From: Pseudoflavitalea rhizosphaerae
Lineage (GTDB): Bacteria; Bacteroidota; Bacteroidia; Chitinophagales; Chitinophagaceae
DNA: 64,000 bases
Direction of reading: 5' to 3'
NCBI RefSeq assembly: GCF_003991355.1
Contig: NZ_RCSU01000009.1
Span: 248,001-312,000 of the forward strand
Made by a program: the position numbers and the translations under genes. The notes beneath the pieces were generated by a model. That model ran no database searches, was not told the origin of the DNA, and worked only from the letters and a program-made list of their open reading frames with translations. How positions within the stretch are numbered: position 1 is the first letter of the stretch; the number at the start of each line of letters is the position of its first letter. This document shows, in pieces, positions 35,920 through 44,627 of this stretch.

Positions 35920-36498
35920 ATGAAAAAAACATTTCTTGCCCTCCTGCTGGCTTTCGGCTGTTACGCATCAAACGCTCAGGAGGCAACTACCACAGAACCA
36001 CGTGCCCGGTTCGGTATCAAAGCGGGCATCAACTCATCAGGACTTAACACCCATAATGAGGAGGCGCAGCTTTCCAGTATTGAATCTTTCTATGCCGGAG
36101 GTATAGCCGTGTTCCCAGTTTCAAAACATTTCAACATTCAATCGGAACTGATTTTCTCGGGTGAAGGCTCCAAAACTTCCGGGGTAAAATTAGATTTGGG
36201 CTATGTACGACTTCCAATACTTTTCCAGTATGAACACAATAGCGGATTCCATGCAGAAGCCGGGCCGCAAATTGGAATACTGGTACATAAAAAAGCAATA
36301 CAGGAAGTAACCAAAGAAGAATTTGAAATCGGGGATCAGCTTACGCAGGTGAGCACCACCATCGCCATCGGGTTTGGATACCGGATGAAAAATGGACTTG
36401 GTATAGACTTCAGGTATGCCAAAGGAATCGATAATCCTATCGGTGCAAATAATGCAAAACTGGTAGTGGCAAGTGGCGGTTTATCATTCATTTTCTAA
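35920..36498 (+). CDS. Outer-membrane beta-barrel protein (porin-family, PF13568-like)
   Basis: From the ATG at 35920 the protein is 192 residues with a standard signal peptide (MKKTFLALLLAFGCYASNAQ). Upstream in-frame ATGs at 35899, 35881 and 35836 would only add a non-signal leader. The mature part alternates hydrophobic and polar residues in about eight strands (RFGIKAGINSSGL, FYAGGIAVFPV, NIQSELIFSGEG, VRLPILFQYEH, FHAEAGPQIGILV) and ends in a C-terminal Phe (LSFIF). This is the small OMP beta-barrel family abundant in Bacteroidota. A hairpin at 36522-36613 terminates it. Confidence 0.85.
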   Translation: MKKTFLALLLAFGCYASNAQEATTTEPRARFGIKAGINSSGLNTHNEEAQLSSIESFYAGGIAVFPVSKHFNIQSELIFSGEGSKTSGVKLDLGYVRLPILFQYEHNSGFHAEAGPQIGILVHKKAIQEVTKEEFEIGDQLTQVSTTIAIGFGYRMKNGLGIDFRYAKGIDNPIGANNAKLVVASGGLSFIF

Positions 36499-36521
36499 CG
36501 GGGTCCTTCACACTATAATAA

Positions 36522-36613
36522 GGGCTGACTAAAAAGGTGCAACATCTCATTTCGCTGGGCCCACTCGCTCGACTCCCGGCGACTGCCAGCTCTCCGCCGT
36601 TTTTAGTCAGCCC
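36522..36613. terminator. Bidirectional hairpin between beta-barrel and IPT/NHL genes
   Basis: gggctgactaaaaa (36522-36535) and tttttagtcagccc (36600-36613) form a perfect 14-bp stem. Each arm gives a T-run for the transcript entering from its side, so it fits a shared terminator for two convergent genes. The 64-nt loop is GC-rich and contains the repeat unit at 36559-36587. Confidence 0.75.
36559..36587. repeat. Intergenic repeat unit, copy A
   Basis: The 29-bp GC-rich segment with core tcgctcgactcc is nearly the reverse complement of 48734-48762. The two align with a few substitutions and one extra C. Both copies are intergenic, at gene ends or starts, and GC-richer than the surrounding DNA. 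It may be a dispersed repeat family of this genome. Confidence 0.55.
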
Positions 36614-36641
36614 CTCTGTTTCAACCACATATACCGCCGGA

Positions 36642-37979
36642 TTATTGTTTCATGATCTTTTTGATCTTCTTTCTCAACTGATCTACCACGTAGATCGTTT
36701 TGTTTCCCTGTCCATCTTCTTTCACCACAATTCCTTCAGGCCGCTTGAACTGGATAACAGTGGCAGGACCATCTTCCTGGTCAGGTCCCATCCAGGCGCC
36801 GGCAAAGAAGCTGGAGCTTCCGGCAGTATTGTATTTTTTTATTTCCCTGCCGCCGCTGAATACGACATAGATATTTTTCTCACTATCGAAAGAGAGATGG
36901 GTAGGTTGTATGTTCACATCCTGACGCGGATCGAATCCGCCGATGGTAGTTACTCTACCATCCGGCGCCATCTTCCTGATCATCCCTCCTCCTTTTTCCG
37001 TGATGATAAGGTTGCCATCTGCATCAAATGCGAGATTACCGGGAGAAGGAATGCCGGCGAGAATTCCAATATCATCTTTACGCGTACTGGTTCCATTTCC
37101 TGCAACAGTCGTTACAACATTGGTAGCAAGATCAACCTTCCGGATAGCATCGTTCCCTTCATCACCTACATATAAATGAGTACCGGCCGGGTTTACAGCG
37201 ATACCATAAGGCAAGCTGAACTTCGCGATATTTCCAGCGCCGTCCACATTTCCGAGCTCGCCGGTGCCGGCGATAGTAGTCACTTCCTGTGCAGGCGTGA
37301 TCTTCCTGATCATATGGTTGAAACGATCTGCCACATAAAGATTCCCTGCATTGTCGATAGCGATGCTTGCGGGAAGACTGAACCTGGCATTCGCTCCTGT
37401 ACCATCGGAGTGGCCTGATACGCTGCCTGCAAAAGTGCTCACCACTCCCTGTGGCGTGATCTTCCTGATCCTGTTGAGATCGGATAAATAGAAATTGCCT
37501 GCCGCATCGGTTGTGAGTCCAACCATTTGCTGGAAACTTGCATCGTTGCCAGTACCATCCGCATTTCCGGAAGCCCCTGAACCCACAAAATTGCTCACGA
37601 TCCAGCCGACGAGATGAAAGCCTTTTACTTTGGTTACCTGTTTTCCTCTTGTAGTGACCATAACATCATGATCACCTGCCGCGAGATTATCCGGCAATGT
37701 GATCTCCAGCGAAGTGGCGGTGGCTTTCGTAACGGTGGCAGGAAGGCCACTGATATGTACCAGGTTTTGATTGGCTGTAGTATGAAATCCAGTTCCGTTG
37801 ATTGTAACTGGAACTCTTTCCGCACTGTTCGGCGTGATGGTGGTGATGGTCAATTCAACATTGTTGCCACCGCCGGGACCGGGATTAGGATCGGGATTAC
37901 CACCGGGATCGGTATCATCACCGGATTTACTGCAACTCAATATTCCCAACAGACTGACTACTACAAATAACTTTTTCAT
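36642..37979 (-). CDS. IPT/NHL repeat lipoprotein
   Basis: From the ATG at 37979 (MKKLFVVVSLLGILSC; lipid on C16) the protein has 445 residues. An upstream start at 38150 would hide this signal. A Gly/Pro/Asp-rich linker precedes one IPT/TIG domain (about 38-110: ITTITPNSAERVPVTINGTGF). The rest consists of NHL beta-propeller-type repeats (DAAGNFYLSDLNRIRKITPQG, DNAGNLYVADRFNHMIRKITP, TYIYVGDEGNDAIRKV-like and DADGNLIITEKGGGMIRKM). It is a smaller relative of the protein at 14750-16927 but stands alone. It is probably surface-exposed; ligand unknown. Confidence 0.85.
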   Translation of the reverse strand: MKKLFVVVSLLGILSCSKSGDDTDPGGNPDPNPGPGGGNNVELTITTITPNSAERVPVTINGTGFHTTANQNLVHISGLPATVTKATATSLEITLPDNLAAGDHDVMVTTRGKQVTKVKGFHLVGWIVSNFVGSGASGNADGTGNDASFQQMVGLTTDAAGNFYLSDLNRIRKITPQGVVSTFAGSVSGHSDGTGANARFSLPASIAIDNAGNLYVADRFNHMIRKITPAQEVTTIAGTGELGNVDGAGNIAKFSLPYGIAVNPAGTHLYVGDEGNDAIRKVDLATNVVTTVAGNGTSTRKDDIGILAGIPSPGNLAFDADGNLIITEKGGGMIRKMAPDGRVTTIGGFDPRQDVNIQPTHLSFDSEKNIYVVFSGGREIKKYNTAGSSSFFAGAWMGPDQEDGPATVIQFKRPEGIVVKEDGQGNKTIYVVDQLRKKIKKIMKQ

Positions 37980-38164
37980 ACTAAGGATTGAATGGTTGCC
38001 ATCATTGACAATCAAAAGTAGCCTTCCGTCACAGGCCTTTTGCCTGATTAAGGATGCAGGGCATTCAAGTGGTTTCCAACTGTACAAAAAGCAAGCTGAA
38101 CTGTTGAAAGTCTTAGCGCAAAAAAGTGCGAATGGCCAGTCTTTTTTCAAATATGATGAAAATG

Positions 38165-38193
38165 AAAAAGTCCCTTTCTAAAACGAAGGGGAC
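38165..38193 (-). terminator. Terminator after the SusC/SusD/TlpA operon
   Basis: On the minus strand the stem gtcccctt/aaagggac (38193-38186 and 38177-38170, one mismatch) is followed by TTTTT. A second, perfect 8-bp hairpin (caggcctt/aaggcctg, 38196-38224) stands just before it. Together they end the transcript that comes from the sigma/FecR/SusC/SusD/TlpA run. Confidence 0.75.
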
Positions 38194-38239
38194 AGCAGGC
38201 CTTATCCTCTCAATGGAAGGCCTGGTAATTAGATCTGTA

Positions 38240-39370
38240 TTATTGTTGGGGGAACAGGTTTGCCAGTTTCTCCAACAATGCCTTTCCACGCAGGTTAGTG
38301 GCAATGACCTTCCCCGAAGGATCGATCAAAAAGTTTTGGGGGATCGCCTGTACACCATAGAGCTTCGCTACTTCATTGTCAGAATAGCGGAGATCGGATA
38401 CATGCGTCCAGTGGAGCTGATCATCTTTGATCGCTTTCAGCCATTTTTCTTTTCCATCGGGTTTATCGAGAGACACCCCCAGTACCGTAAAGCCCTGATC
38501 CCTGTATCGATGGAATGCTTTTACCAGCGTGGGATTCTCTGCACGACAGGGCCCGCACCAGCTCGCCCAGAAATCGAGCAATACATATTTGCCGCGAAAA
38601 GAGGAAAGACGCACAGGCATACCTGCAGTATCCGCCTGCACAAAATCGATGGCCATCCGGCCAGGCATCAACGCAGAAGCCTTGTCCAGCTTTTCAGCAA
38701 ATGCTTTTCCCATGCTGCTTTCCTTCACACCAGGAGAAAGAGTTTCAAAAAGTGGAGCAACTTCATTGTAAGCGATCACAGGCCCCGCAATCTCGGCAAT
38801 AGCGTCGATACTGATCAAGGATGCGGGATTATTCTTCACAAATTCTTTCAACACAAGCAGCTTTTCCTTCCGGATCCTCTCCAGTGCAGTATTGCGTTCT
38901 TCTTTTTTCAATACGTTGGCCTGTTCTTCTTTCGGCAATGCCCGGAATGCCCTGCTGATAGCGGCTGAAGCCATTGTATATTTTTTGGTGGCTGCCAGCA
39001 ATCGCAGCAGGTCTTTATTCAACTCACCGCCTTCCACTATTGCGGAACCAAGCGAATCATTGGCCGTTACCATTACTTTCACAGGCTCCAGGTAAATGGT
39101 GATGTATTCAGAAGCGCCACTGGCTTTATAGTTGATCTGCAAATAAGCTTTCACCGGCACTTCGATCGAACCAGTAAAAGAGAATTTCCCTTTTTGCAGG
39201 AATGCGGAATCCCTTACGGGTTTATTATCTGCAACGTAAGCGAGCCACAACTTTGCTCCATCAAACCGTTCAGGCATTTTTCCTTCCACGCTGAACGGGA
39301 ATGGTTGAGCGAAGACAGCAACAGGAAATAGAAAAATGAACAGCAGGTATCTTTTGATAAATCTTTGCAT
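38240..39370 (-). CDS. TlpA/AhpC-TSA family thiol:disulfide oxidoreductase with DUF4369 domain
   Basis: The 376-residue exported protein (signal peptide to about FAQ, residue 22) has an N-terminal DUF4369 beta domain (about 25-120: FSVEGKMPERFDGAKLWLAYV). A helical linker leads to a C-terminal thioredoxin fold with the active site W271-C-G-P-C275 (YVLLDFWASWCGPCR) and a cis-Pro loop (YGVQAIPQNFLID). Proteins of this build are periplasmic reductases, often lipid- or membrane-associated in Bacteroidota. The gene starts three bases after the SusD stop, so it belongs to the SusC/SusD operon. This arrangement is common in loci that do not target polysaccharides. Confidence 0.9.
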   Translation of the reverse strand: MQRFIKRYLLFIFLFPVAVFAQPFPFSVEGKMPERFDGAKLWLAYVADNKPVRDSAFLQKGKFSFTGSIEVPVKAYLQINYKASGASEYITIYLEPVKVMVTANDSLGSAIVEGGELNKDLLRLLAATKKYTMASAAISRAFRALPKEEQANVLKKEERNTALERIRKEKLLVLKEFVKNNPASLISIDAIAEIAGPVIAYNEVAPLFETLSPGVKESSMGKAFAEKLDKASALMPGRMAIDFVQADTAGMPVRLSSFRGKYVLLDFWASWCGPCRAENPTLVKAFHRYRDQGFTVLGVSLDKPDGKEKWLKAIKDDQLHWTHVSDLRYSDNEVAKLYGVQAIPQNFLIDPSGKVIATNLRGKALLEKLANLFPQQ

Positions 39371-39373
39371 GGA

Positions 39374-40882
39374 TCAGGGGTTATTGGTGAATCCGGGTGT
39401 TTGTGCTACCAGCGCCTGTCCGAAACGCATCACCAGTCTTTCCGGCTTCAACTGGTAAGTGGCTTTCACGGTACCATCGGCATTGTAAACGGTATGGGTG
39501 AACTGTTGCTGACCGGCAAACAGCGGATCAACGGAGAGACGCCGCATATCGAACCAACGGAAGCCCAAACCTGCAAACTCCCTTCTGCGTTCCTCGATGA
39601 TGAATTTCACCAGTTCATCTTTGTCTGTTGGAATATCCGCTTCCGCATCGGCTTGCGGCATCCGGTTAGTCCTTACCGTTAGCAAACTCTCTGTAGCCTT
39701 GCCTGCTTCTCCGGTTCTGGCCAGGGCCTCCGCCCTCAGGAGATAAATATCGGGGAGCGAAATACCGATGGAATTACCGAGGAATCCTGCACGTATGCGG
39801 TAAAGACCGGTGGGCAATAATGGGCCGGGGCCCGGAATGGTGATACCGTAGGCATTACTGTACAACAGCAGTCTTTTATCGTTGGGACCATAGAGGTCTC
39901 TTGTAGCAGGATCGATGATGAGGCCTGCATGTCCTCCCAACCAGGTGACAGCCGCACATTGTGCATTCAATACTTCAGGATGTCCATGACCTTGTGCGGC
40001 GGTGGCGATCATGCCGGGCACAGTGAAAATAAAACCTACCACGGGGTTGTTCACTGTTGCAGTATTGTAGTTCATCATTCCGATATTTCCGGAGATGGCG
40101 AATTTTGAAGGCAGGTGGGAAACGGCATCATCGAGATAAGGAACAGCATCGGCAGGCTTGCCCATGAAAAGAAATATTTTCCCCAGCAAGGTTTCTCCTG
40201 CTGATTTGGAAAAACGGTTGGCGCTGTTCTGAATCAGGGGTAAATCCGGGATGGCGCTTTTCAGGTCTTCCACCATCATATCATATACTGCTTTTACTGA
40301 AGCGCGCGTAAAAGGCTCTGCCCCAAATGTGCTTTTGGTGATGATGGGCACAGCAGGATCAGTAGTGGCAGTTGCTTCCACATAGGGTTTGGCAAAATAG
40401 TTCACCAGCATGAAGTACGCAAAGGCGCGTTGAGCCAGCGCTTCAGCCCTTACCTGTTCTTTCAGTTGCTGGTTACTTCCGGTGGAGCCCATCACTTCAT
40501 CGATGATCTTGTTGATGGTGTACAGGCGATTGTACAAACCAGCCACTTCGAATGTATTTTCATCGGGCCGGTACACATCGTCTGCCCATTGAAAAAGATT
40601 ATGTGGCCTGGTGCCGGGAGCGCCGAAATTTTTCTCGGCAGAATAATGTGGTTCAAGTCCTGCCACATCATCCCCCAGAATATGCTGCGCATTGAGGAAA
40701 TTACCGGCACCTGTCAGGCGATTGAAAATATCATCTTCCAGCAGGTTATTGTAATCGGTAGTTGCGCTTGCAATTACTTTTCCTTTGGGTTTCACATCCA
40801 GGAAATTTTTACTGCAGGATACCAGCGCACCTGCAAGAAAAAGCAGGCTCCAGGTAATTTTGAAAATTTTATTTGAAGGCAT
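39374..40882 (-). CDS. RagB/SusD family nutrient-binding lipoprotein
   Basis: The 502-residue lipoprotein (MPSNKIFKITWSLLFLAGALVSC, lipid on C23) continues with NFLDVKPKGK, the typical SusD start. The TPR-like helical scaffold follows (YNRLYTINKIIDEV, VRAEALAQRAFAYFMLVNYFAKPY). The C-terminal SusD signature region includes DIYLLRAEALARTGE and FIIEERRREFAGLGFRWFDMRRLS. It should form the lid of the SusC transporter encoded just upstream (19-bp gap). No glycoside hydrolase is linked, so the ligand may be a peptide or another compound rather than a glycan. Confidence 0.93.
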   Translation of the reverse strand: MPSNKIFKITWSLLFLAGALVSCSKNFLDVKPKGKVIASATTDYNNLLEDDIFNRLTGAGNFLNAQHILGDDVAGLEPHYSAEKNFGAPGTRPHNLFQWADDVYRPDENTFEVAGLYNRLYTINKIIDEVMGSTGSNQQLKEQVRAEALAQRAFAYFMLVNYFAKPYVEATATTDPAVPIITKSTFGAEPFTRASVKAVYDMMVEDLKSAIPDLPLIQNSANRFSKSAGETLLGKIFLFMGKPADAVPYLDDAVSHLPSKFAISGNIGMMNYNTATVNNPVVGFIFTVPGMIATAAQGHGHPEVLNAQCAAVTWLGGHAGLIIDPATRDLYGPNDKRLLLYSNAYGITIPGPGPLLPTGLYRIRAGFLGNSIGISLPDIYLLRAEALARTGEAGKATESLLTVRTNRMPQADAEADIPTDKDELVKFIIEERRREFAGLGFRWFDMRRLSVDPLFAGQQQFTHTVYNADGTVKATYQLKPERLVMRFGQALVAQTPGFTNNP

Positions 40883-40901
40883 AATATACAGATTGAATTG
40901 A

Positions 40902-43900
40902 TTAGAAGGTAAGGTGAGCGCCGATGGTGAAGGAATGCTGGTTGAAAGGAATGGACCGGATACCCATGATCAATGGAGAATTCACCGTTCCGATACTTCC
41001 CATTCCATTATAGAATTCAGGATCGATGCCAGCATCATTCGCTCTCCACAGCATGATATTGTTCACCTGCAACCTGAAACTGAGTGCGCTGGCATGCAGC
41101 TTGCTCACCACCTCCCGGGGTAAATCGTAACTCAGGGTGATATCGCGCAGCTTGATAAAATCACCTTTCACCACATTGATATCCGCAGCAGTGTAATAGC
41201 TCAGGTCTGTACGGGAAGCCCTGTCTACCGCCACATCATAAGCGGGAATATTGGTGAATGCTTCATCACCGGCTTTTTTCCACCGGTTGCTGAAATCCGT
41301 ATGCAGGTTACCGGTAGTGAAGCTCTTCACACCCAGTCTTCCTGTGAAGAAATCATTCACATCCCTGCGCAGCACAAAATCGAAATTGTACACCATGTTC
41401 ACAGCCAGTCCGAAATTCTTATAATGGAAGAAATTGCTGAATCCTCCGGTGATGAGCGGTACTGCACTTCCCATGTTCACGAGGTCTGCAACCCTGGCTA
41501 CACCCGGATCTTTGGTAACGCTGCCATCTGCCAGCCTGATCTGGGGATCGCCCATGGCGTCGAGTCCGGCATAGCGATAGGCCAGTAAGGCGAATGGCTG
41601 GAATCCTTCTATCAGCCCGATCACCTGTGGCTTATAAAAGCCTGGGAGCGCCATTTTCAACAGACTGTTGGCATAAATGAATGGCGTTGCTGTTTGTAAT
41701 TTTTCAATCTTCCCTTTATTGTAAGCCAGTGTAAGTTGTGTAGACCAACTGAAATCCTTCGCCAGCATATTGATGGTTTTCAGGTTCAGCTCGATGCCCT
41801 GATTCCTGATGATGCCTGCATTGCCATAAATAGCGGTATATCCGGAAAAAGGATTCTGGTTCACTTCTCCCAGCAGGTTGCCGGTATTTTTGTAGTAATA
41901 ATCGAAGGAACCAGAAATTCGGTTATCCAGCACTGTGAAATCGATACCTGCATTCACATTCTTCGTTTGTTCCCAACTCAGGTTGGTATTACCCGGCGTT
42001 TCGATCTGCAGCGGGTTTACGGACCCTGCGGGAAGCCCAATGAGACTGCCCGGTCCGAGAATGTCATAGGAACCGCCGGAACCGGGAACAGGCGAGTTGC
42101 CGGTGATCCCGTACGTGAGGCGTAGCTGCAGGTTGTTCAGCCAGTTGATGCCGGATGCAAAATCTTCCCGGCTGAGCATCCACATCACACCGGCAGACCA
42201 AACGGGTTTTGACTGTGCCGCCACATCTTTTCCGAAAAGATTAGATTCATCAAACCGGGTGCTGGCATTCAAAGTGTATTTCTGCAAAAAAGTATAAGCA
42301 GCATTGGCGTAATAAGACCTGAAGCGGGTATCCGAGAAATCTTCATTGAAATTGTCGTTGATCTTGAAAGTTGCAGAAGAGTTGATGATGGTACCGGCCA
42401 CACCTGCACTCACGGTAGGATAATCGATGGGCTTATGTGTAAGCAGGTTCTCATCATACCCTCTTACTTTGGTAGTGATGCCTGAGATGGTTTGCTGTTG
42501 CAATTCCATTCCCACCAATGCAGTCAACTGGTGATCACGGTTATTCCAGTTATTATCGTACACCAGTTGATTGCGCACAGTCCAGTTACGGTGTTTCAGG
42601 TTGGTAGCCTGCAATGTGCCGCCGGTTGTGGGCAATAAGGCTTTGAGTGAAGGGGAAGTGACCGTCATCTTCGCCAGTTCCACCTGACTGTTGTAAGAAG
42701 AAATATCATCGTAGGAACGTTGCTCGTTGTTGATGAGCACAGCCCCGTAGGTTCCTTCGAATCGAAGGCCTTTCAGGATCTTCCAGTTCACACCACCCAG
42801 GAAACGGCTGTTCTGGTTATTGTTCTTCGTATAGCCGGCATTGAAGTTCGCGGCTGGATCAAAGCTGAGATCTAGCCTGCCCAGATCGGGCAGGCCCGTA
42901 CTCTTTGTTTCGTATAGGTTACGGAGAGAATCATTGCGGTAGATCCAAGACAGATCGAGCGGTTTCCCATCTCCATCAACAAATGCCGCATAGGGTACGA
43001 ACCTGTTATCGGGGGCGATGCTTCGTTTGGCCGAGATCGTTTGATAAGTCAGATTGGTGATCAGGTAAACGCTGAGGTTCTTGTTGAACTGGTAGTCCTG
43101 CCTCGCATTCAACTGGTAAGTATTGTTCGACTCCCCGGGCGTGGAACTTTTATTGTCTGTGTAACCGAGTGAAGCATACACGCCGTATTTTCCGGAAGAC
43201 CCGCTGATAGACAAAGTATGATTGGAGAGCAGTGCATTCCTGTACCAAAGGTCTTTCATCTGCTGCACATTGTTCATGGCCGCCATGTCCTGCAAAGACA
43301 TCCCTTTGTAGAATTCCGGCTGCCACTGGGTTTGGCCGTAGAGCAGGTATTCGTGCGGCATAACAGGGTTCAGTCCATTGTAGAGATCAGGCGCCGTGAT
43401 GGTTTTCCAGTCGGTGGCTCCGGCCCTCACATAACCGGGAAGATCATAGAGTTCCTGCATGGTGGCAATGAATTGTTGACTGTTCATACGCGGAAAGGCA
43501 TCGATCTCAGGTTTGCCCTGCAGGCTGTAGAACATATCGTAATCCACTTTGAGACGGTCCTTGTTCTTCGAACCTTTTTTCGTGGTGACCACAATCACAC
43601 CATTGGCGGCTCGTGCCCCCCAGATAGAAGCGGCCGTAGCATCCTTCAACACGGTAATATCGGCCACATCATTGGGATTGATATTGGTGAGGTCTTCAAC
43701 AGGTAATCCATCCACAACATAGAGCGGTTGATTGGCGCCGTTGATGGAAGTAACACCGCGCAGCATCACGGGGAAATAATTACTGTTGGTGCCGTTATTG
43801 ATGGCAAGGCCGGGAACCAATCCATCGAGCCTTTGCAATACATTCATACTACCGCTCCTGTTGCGCAATATTTCCATATCGGGTTTGGAAAAGGAACCCG

Positions 43901-44555
43901 TGCTCCTTTCGCGTGAAATGGTTTGATAGCCTGTATTGGCGGTGATCACCACATCCGTGAGCGCGGTAACTTTCGTTTTGAGCTGCACAGTTAATGCTTC
44001 TCCTCCATTCCACTTCAATTCGGTTTCTTCCGTGTTCACTCCTGTGAAAACGAGTGTGGCCGGCGGCGTTAGGTTGTTCAGTGAAAAGATCCCCTGCTCA
44101 TTGGTGGTGGTGATCTGCCCGGTTTCTTTTACGGATACGGCCACTCCTTCCAGTGGTTCGCCCTGCTGGTCCGTCACTTTTCCTTTCAGCAAAGCGGAAG
44201 CAGTTGCTTCCTGTTTGCGGGGCGGAACAGTCGTTTGAACAGACCTCACGATGATTGTTCTGTCGATCAGCGAATAGGTGATGGGTTGATCTTTGAAGCA
44301 GATCTTCAACACTGTTTCCACGGAGGCATCTTCCACCTGGATGGTCACATTTTTCGTATCCTTCATCAGGCGATCGTTGAAAACGAAATTGTATCCTGCC
44401 TGTTCCTTTATCTTTTTAAACACGGTTTTCAGGGGTACATTTTTCAACGACAATGTAAGCGTTTCATTTTGGGCGCTGGCGTTGGCGTTTACCAATACCA
44501 GCAGCAGCAATGTTGCAAGGATTCTCAAAGCCATTTTGTTTTTTAGCAGGGGCAT
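40902..44555 (-). CDS. SusC/RagA family TonB-linked transporter with STN domain
   Basis: From the ATG at 44555 the protein has 1217 residues; the ATG at 44594 would add a poor leader. Domains are a signal peptide (ending NASAQ near 29), STN (about 30-105: LTLSLKNVPLKTVFKKIKEQAGYNFVF), carboxypeptidase-regulatory (about 128-195: GKVTDQQGEPLEGVAVSVKE) and the SusC plug (about 205-330). The plug has the hallmark ITVLKDATAASIWGARAANG. A barrel ends with AHLTF. The STN domain couples it to the FecR encoded 72 bp upstream. It forms a transport complex with the downstream SusD. Confidence 0.94.
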   Translation of the reverse strand: MPLLKNKMALRILATLLLLVLVNANASAQNETLTLSLKNVPLKTVFKKIKEQAGYNFVFNDRLMKDTKNVTIQVEDASVETVLKICFKDQPITYSLIDRTIIVRSVQTTVPPRKQEATASALLKGKVTDQQGEPLEGVAVSVKETGQITTTNEQGIFSLNNLTPPATLVFTGVNTEETELKWNGGEALTVQLKTKVTALTDVVITANTGYQTISRERSTGSFSKPDMEILRNRSGSMNVLQRLDGLVPGLAINNGTNSNYFPVMLRGVTSINGANQPLYVVDGLPVEDLTNINPNDVADITVLKDATAASIWGARAANGVIVVTTKKGSKNKDRLKVDYDMFYSLQGKPEIDAFPRMNSQQFIATMQELYDLPGYVRAGATDWKTITAPDLYNGLNPVMPHEYLLYGQTQWQPEFYKGMSLQDMAAMNNVQQMKDLWYRNALLSNHTLSISGSSGKYGVYASLGYTDNKSSTPGESNNTYQLNARQDYQFNKNLSVYLITNLTYQTISAKRSIAPDNRFVPYAAFVDGDGKPLDLSWIYRNDSLRNLYETKSTGLPDLGRLDLSFDPAANFNAGYTKNNNQNSRFLGGVNWKILKGLRFEGTYGAVLINNEQRSYDDISSYNSQVELAKMTVTSPSLKALLPTTGGTLQATNLKHRNWTVRNQLVYDNNWNNRDHQLTALVGMELQQQTISGITTKVRGYDENLLTHKPIDYPTVSAGVAGTIINSSATFKINDNFNEDFSDTRFRSYYANAAYTFLQKYTLNASTRFDESNLFGKDVAAQSKPVWSAGVMWMLSREDFASGINWLNNLQLRLTYGITGNSPVPGSGGSYDILGPGSLIGLPAGSVNPLQIETPGNTNLSWEQTKNVNAGIDFTVLDNRISGSFDYYYKNTGNLLGEVNQNPFSGYTAIYGNAGIIRNQGIELNLKTINMLAKDFSWSTQLTLAYNKGKIEKLQTATPFIYANSLLKMALPGFYKPQVIGLIEGFQPFALLAYRYAGLDAMGDPQIRLADGSVTKDPGVARVADLVNMGSAVPLITGGFSNFFHYKNFGLAVNMVYNFDFVLRRDVNDFFTGRLGVKSFTTGNLHTDFSNRWKKAGDEAFTNIPAYDVAVDRASRTDLSYYTAADINVVKGDFIKLRDITLSYDLPREVVSKLHASALSFRLQVNNIMLWRANDAGIDPEFYNGMGSIGTVNSPLIMGIRSIPFNQHSFTIGAHLTF

Positions 44556-44627
44556 GGATGTCCATACCCGGTACTGTGAATTAGTCCACGGCATAGGTAG
44601 CAGTCAGGGATTAAAAAGGAGTAGAAA

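Noticed and set aside
36522-36613. Miniature transposon with 14-bp terminal inverted repeats
   Set aside because: The arms fit a bidirectional terminator between convergent genes, and no target-site duplication is visible. The inner repeat is reported separately.
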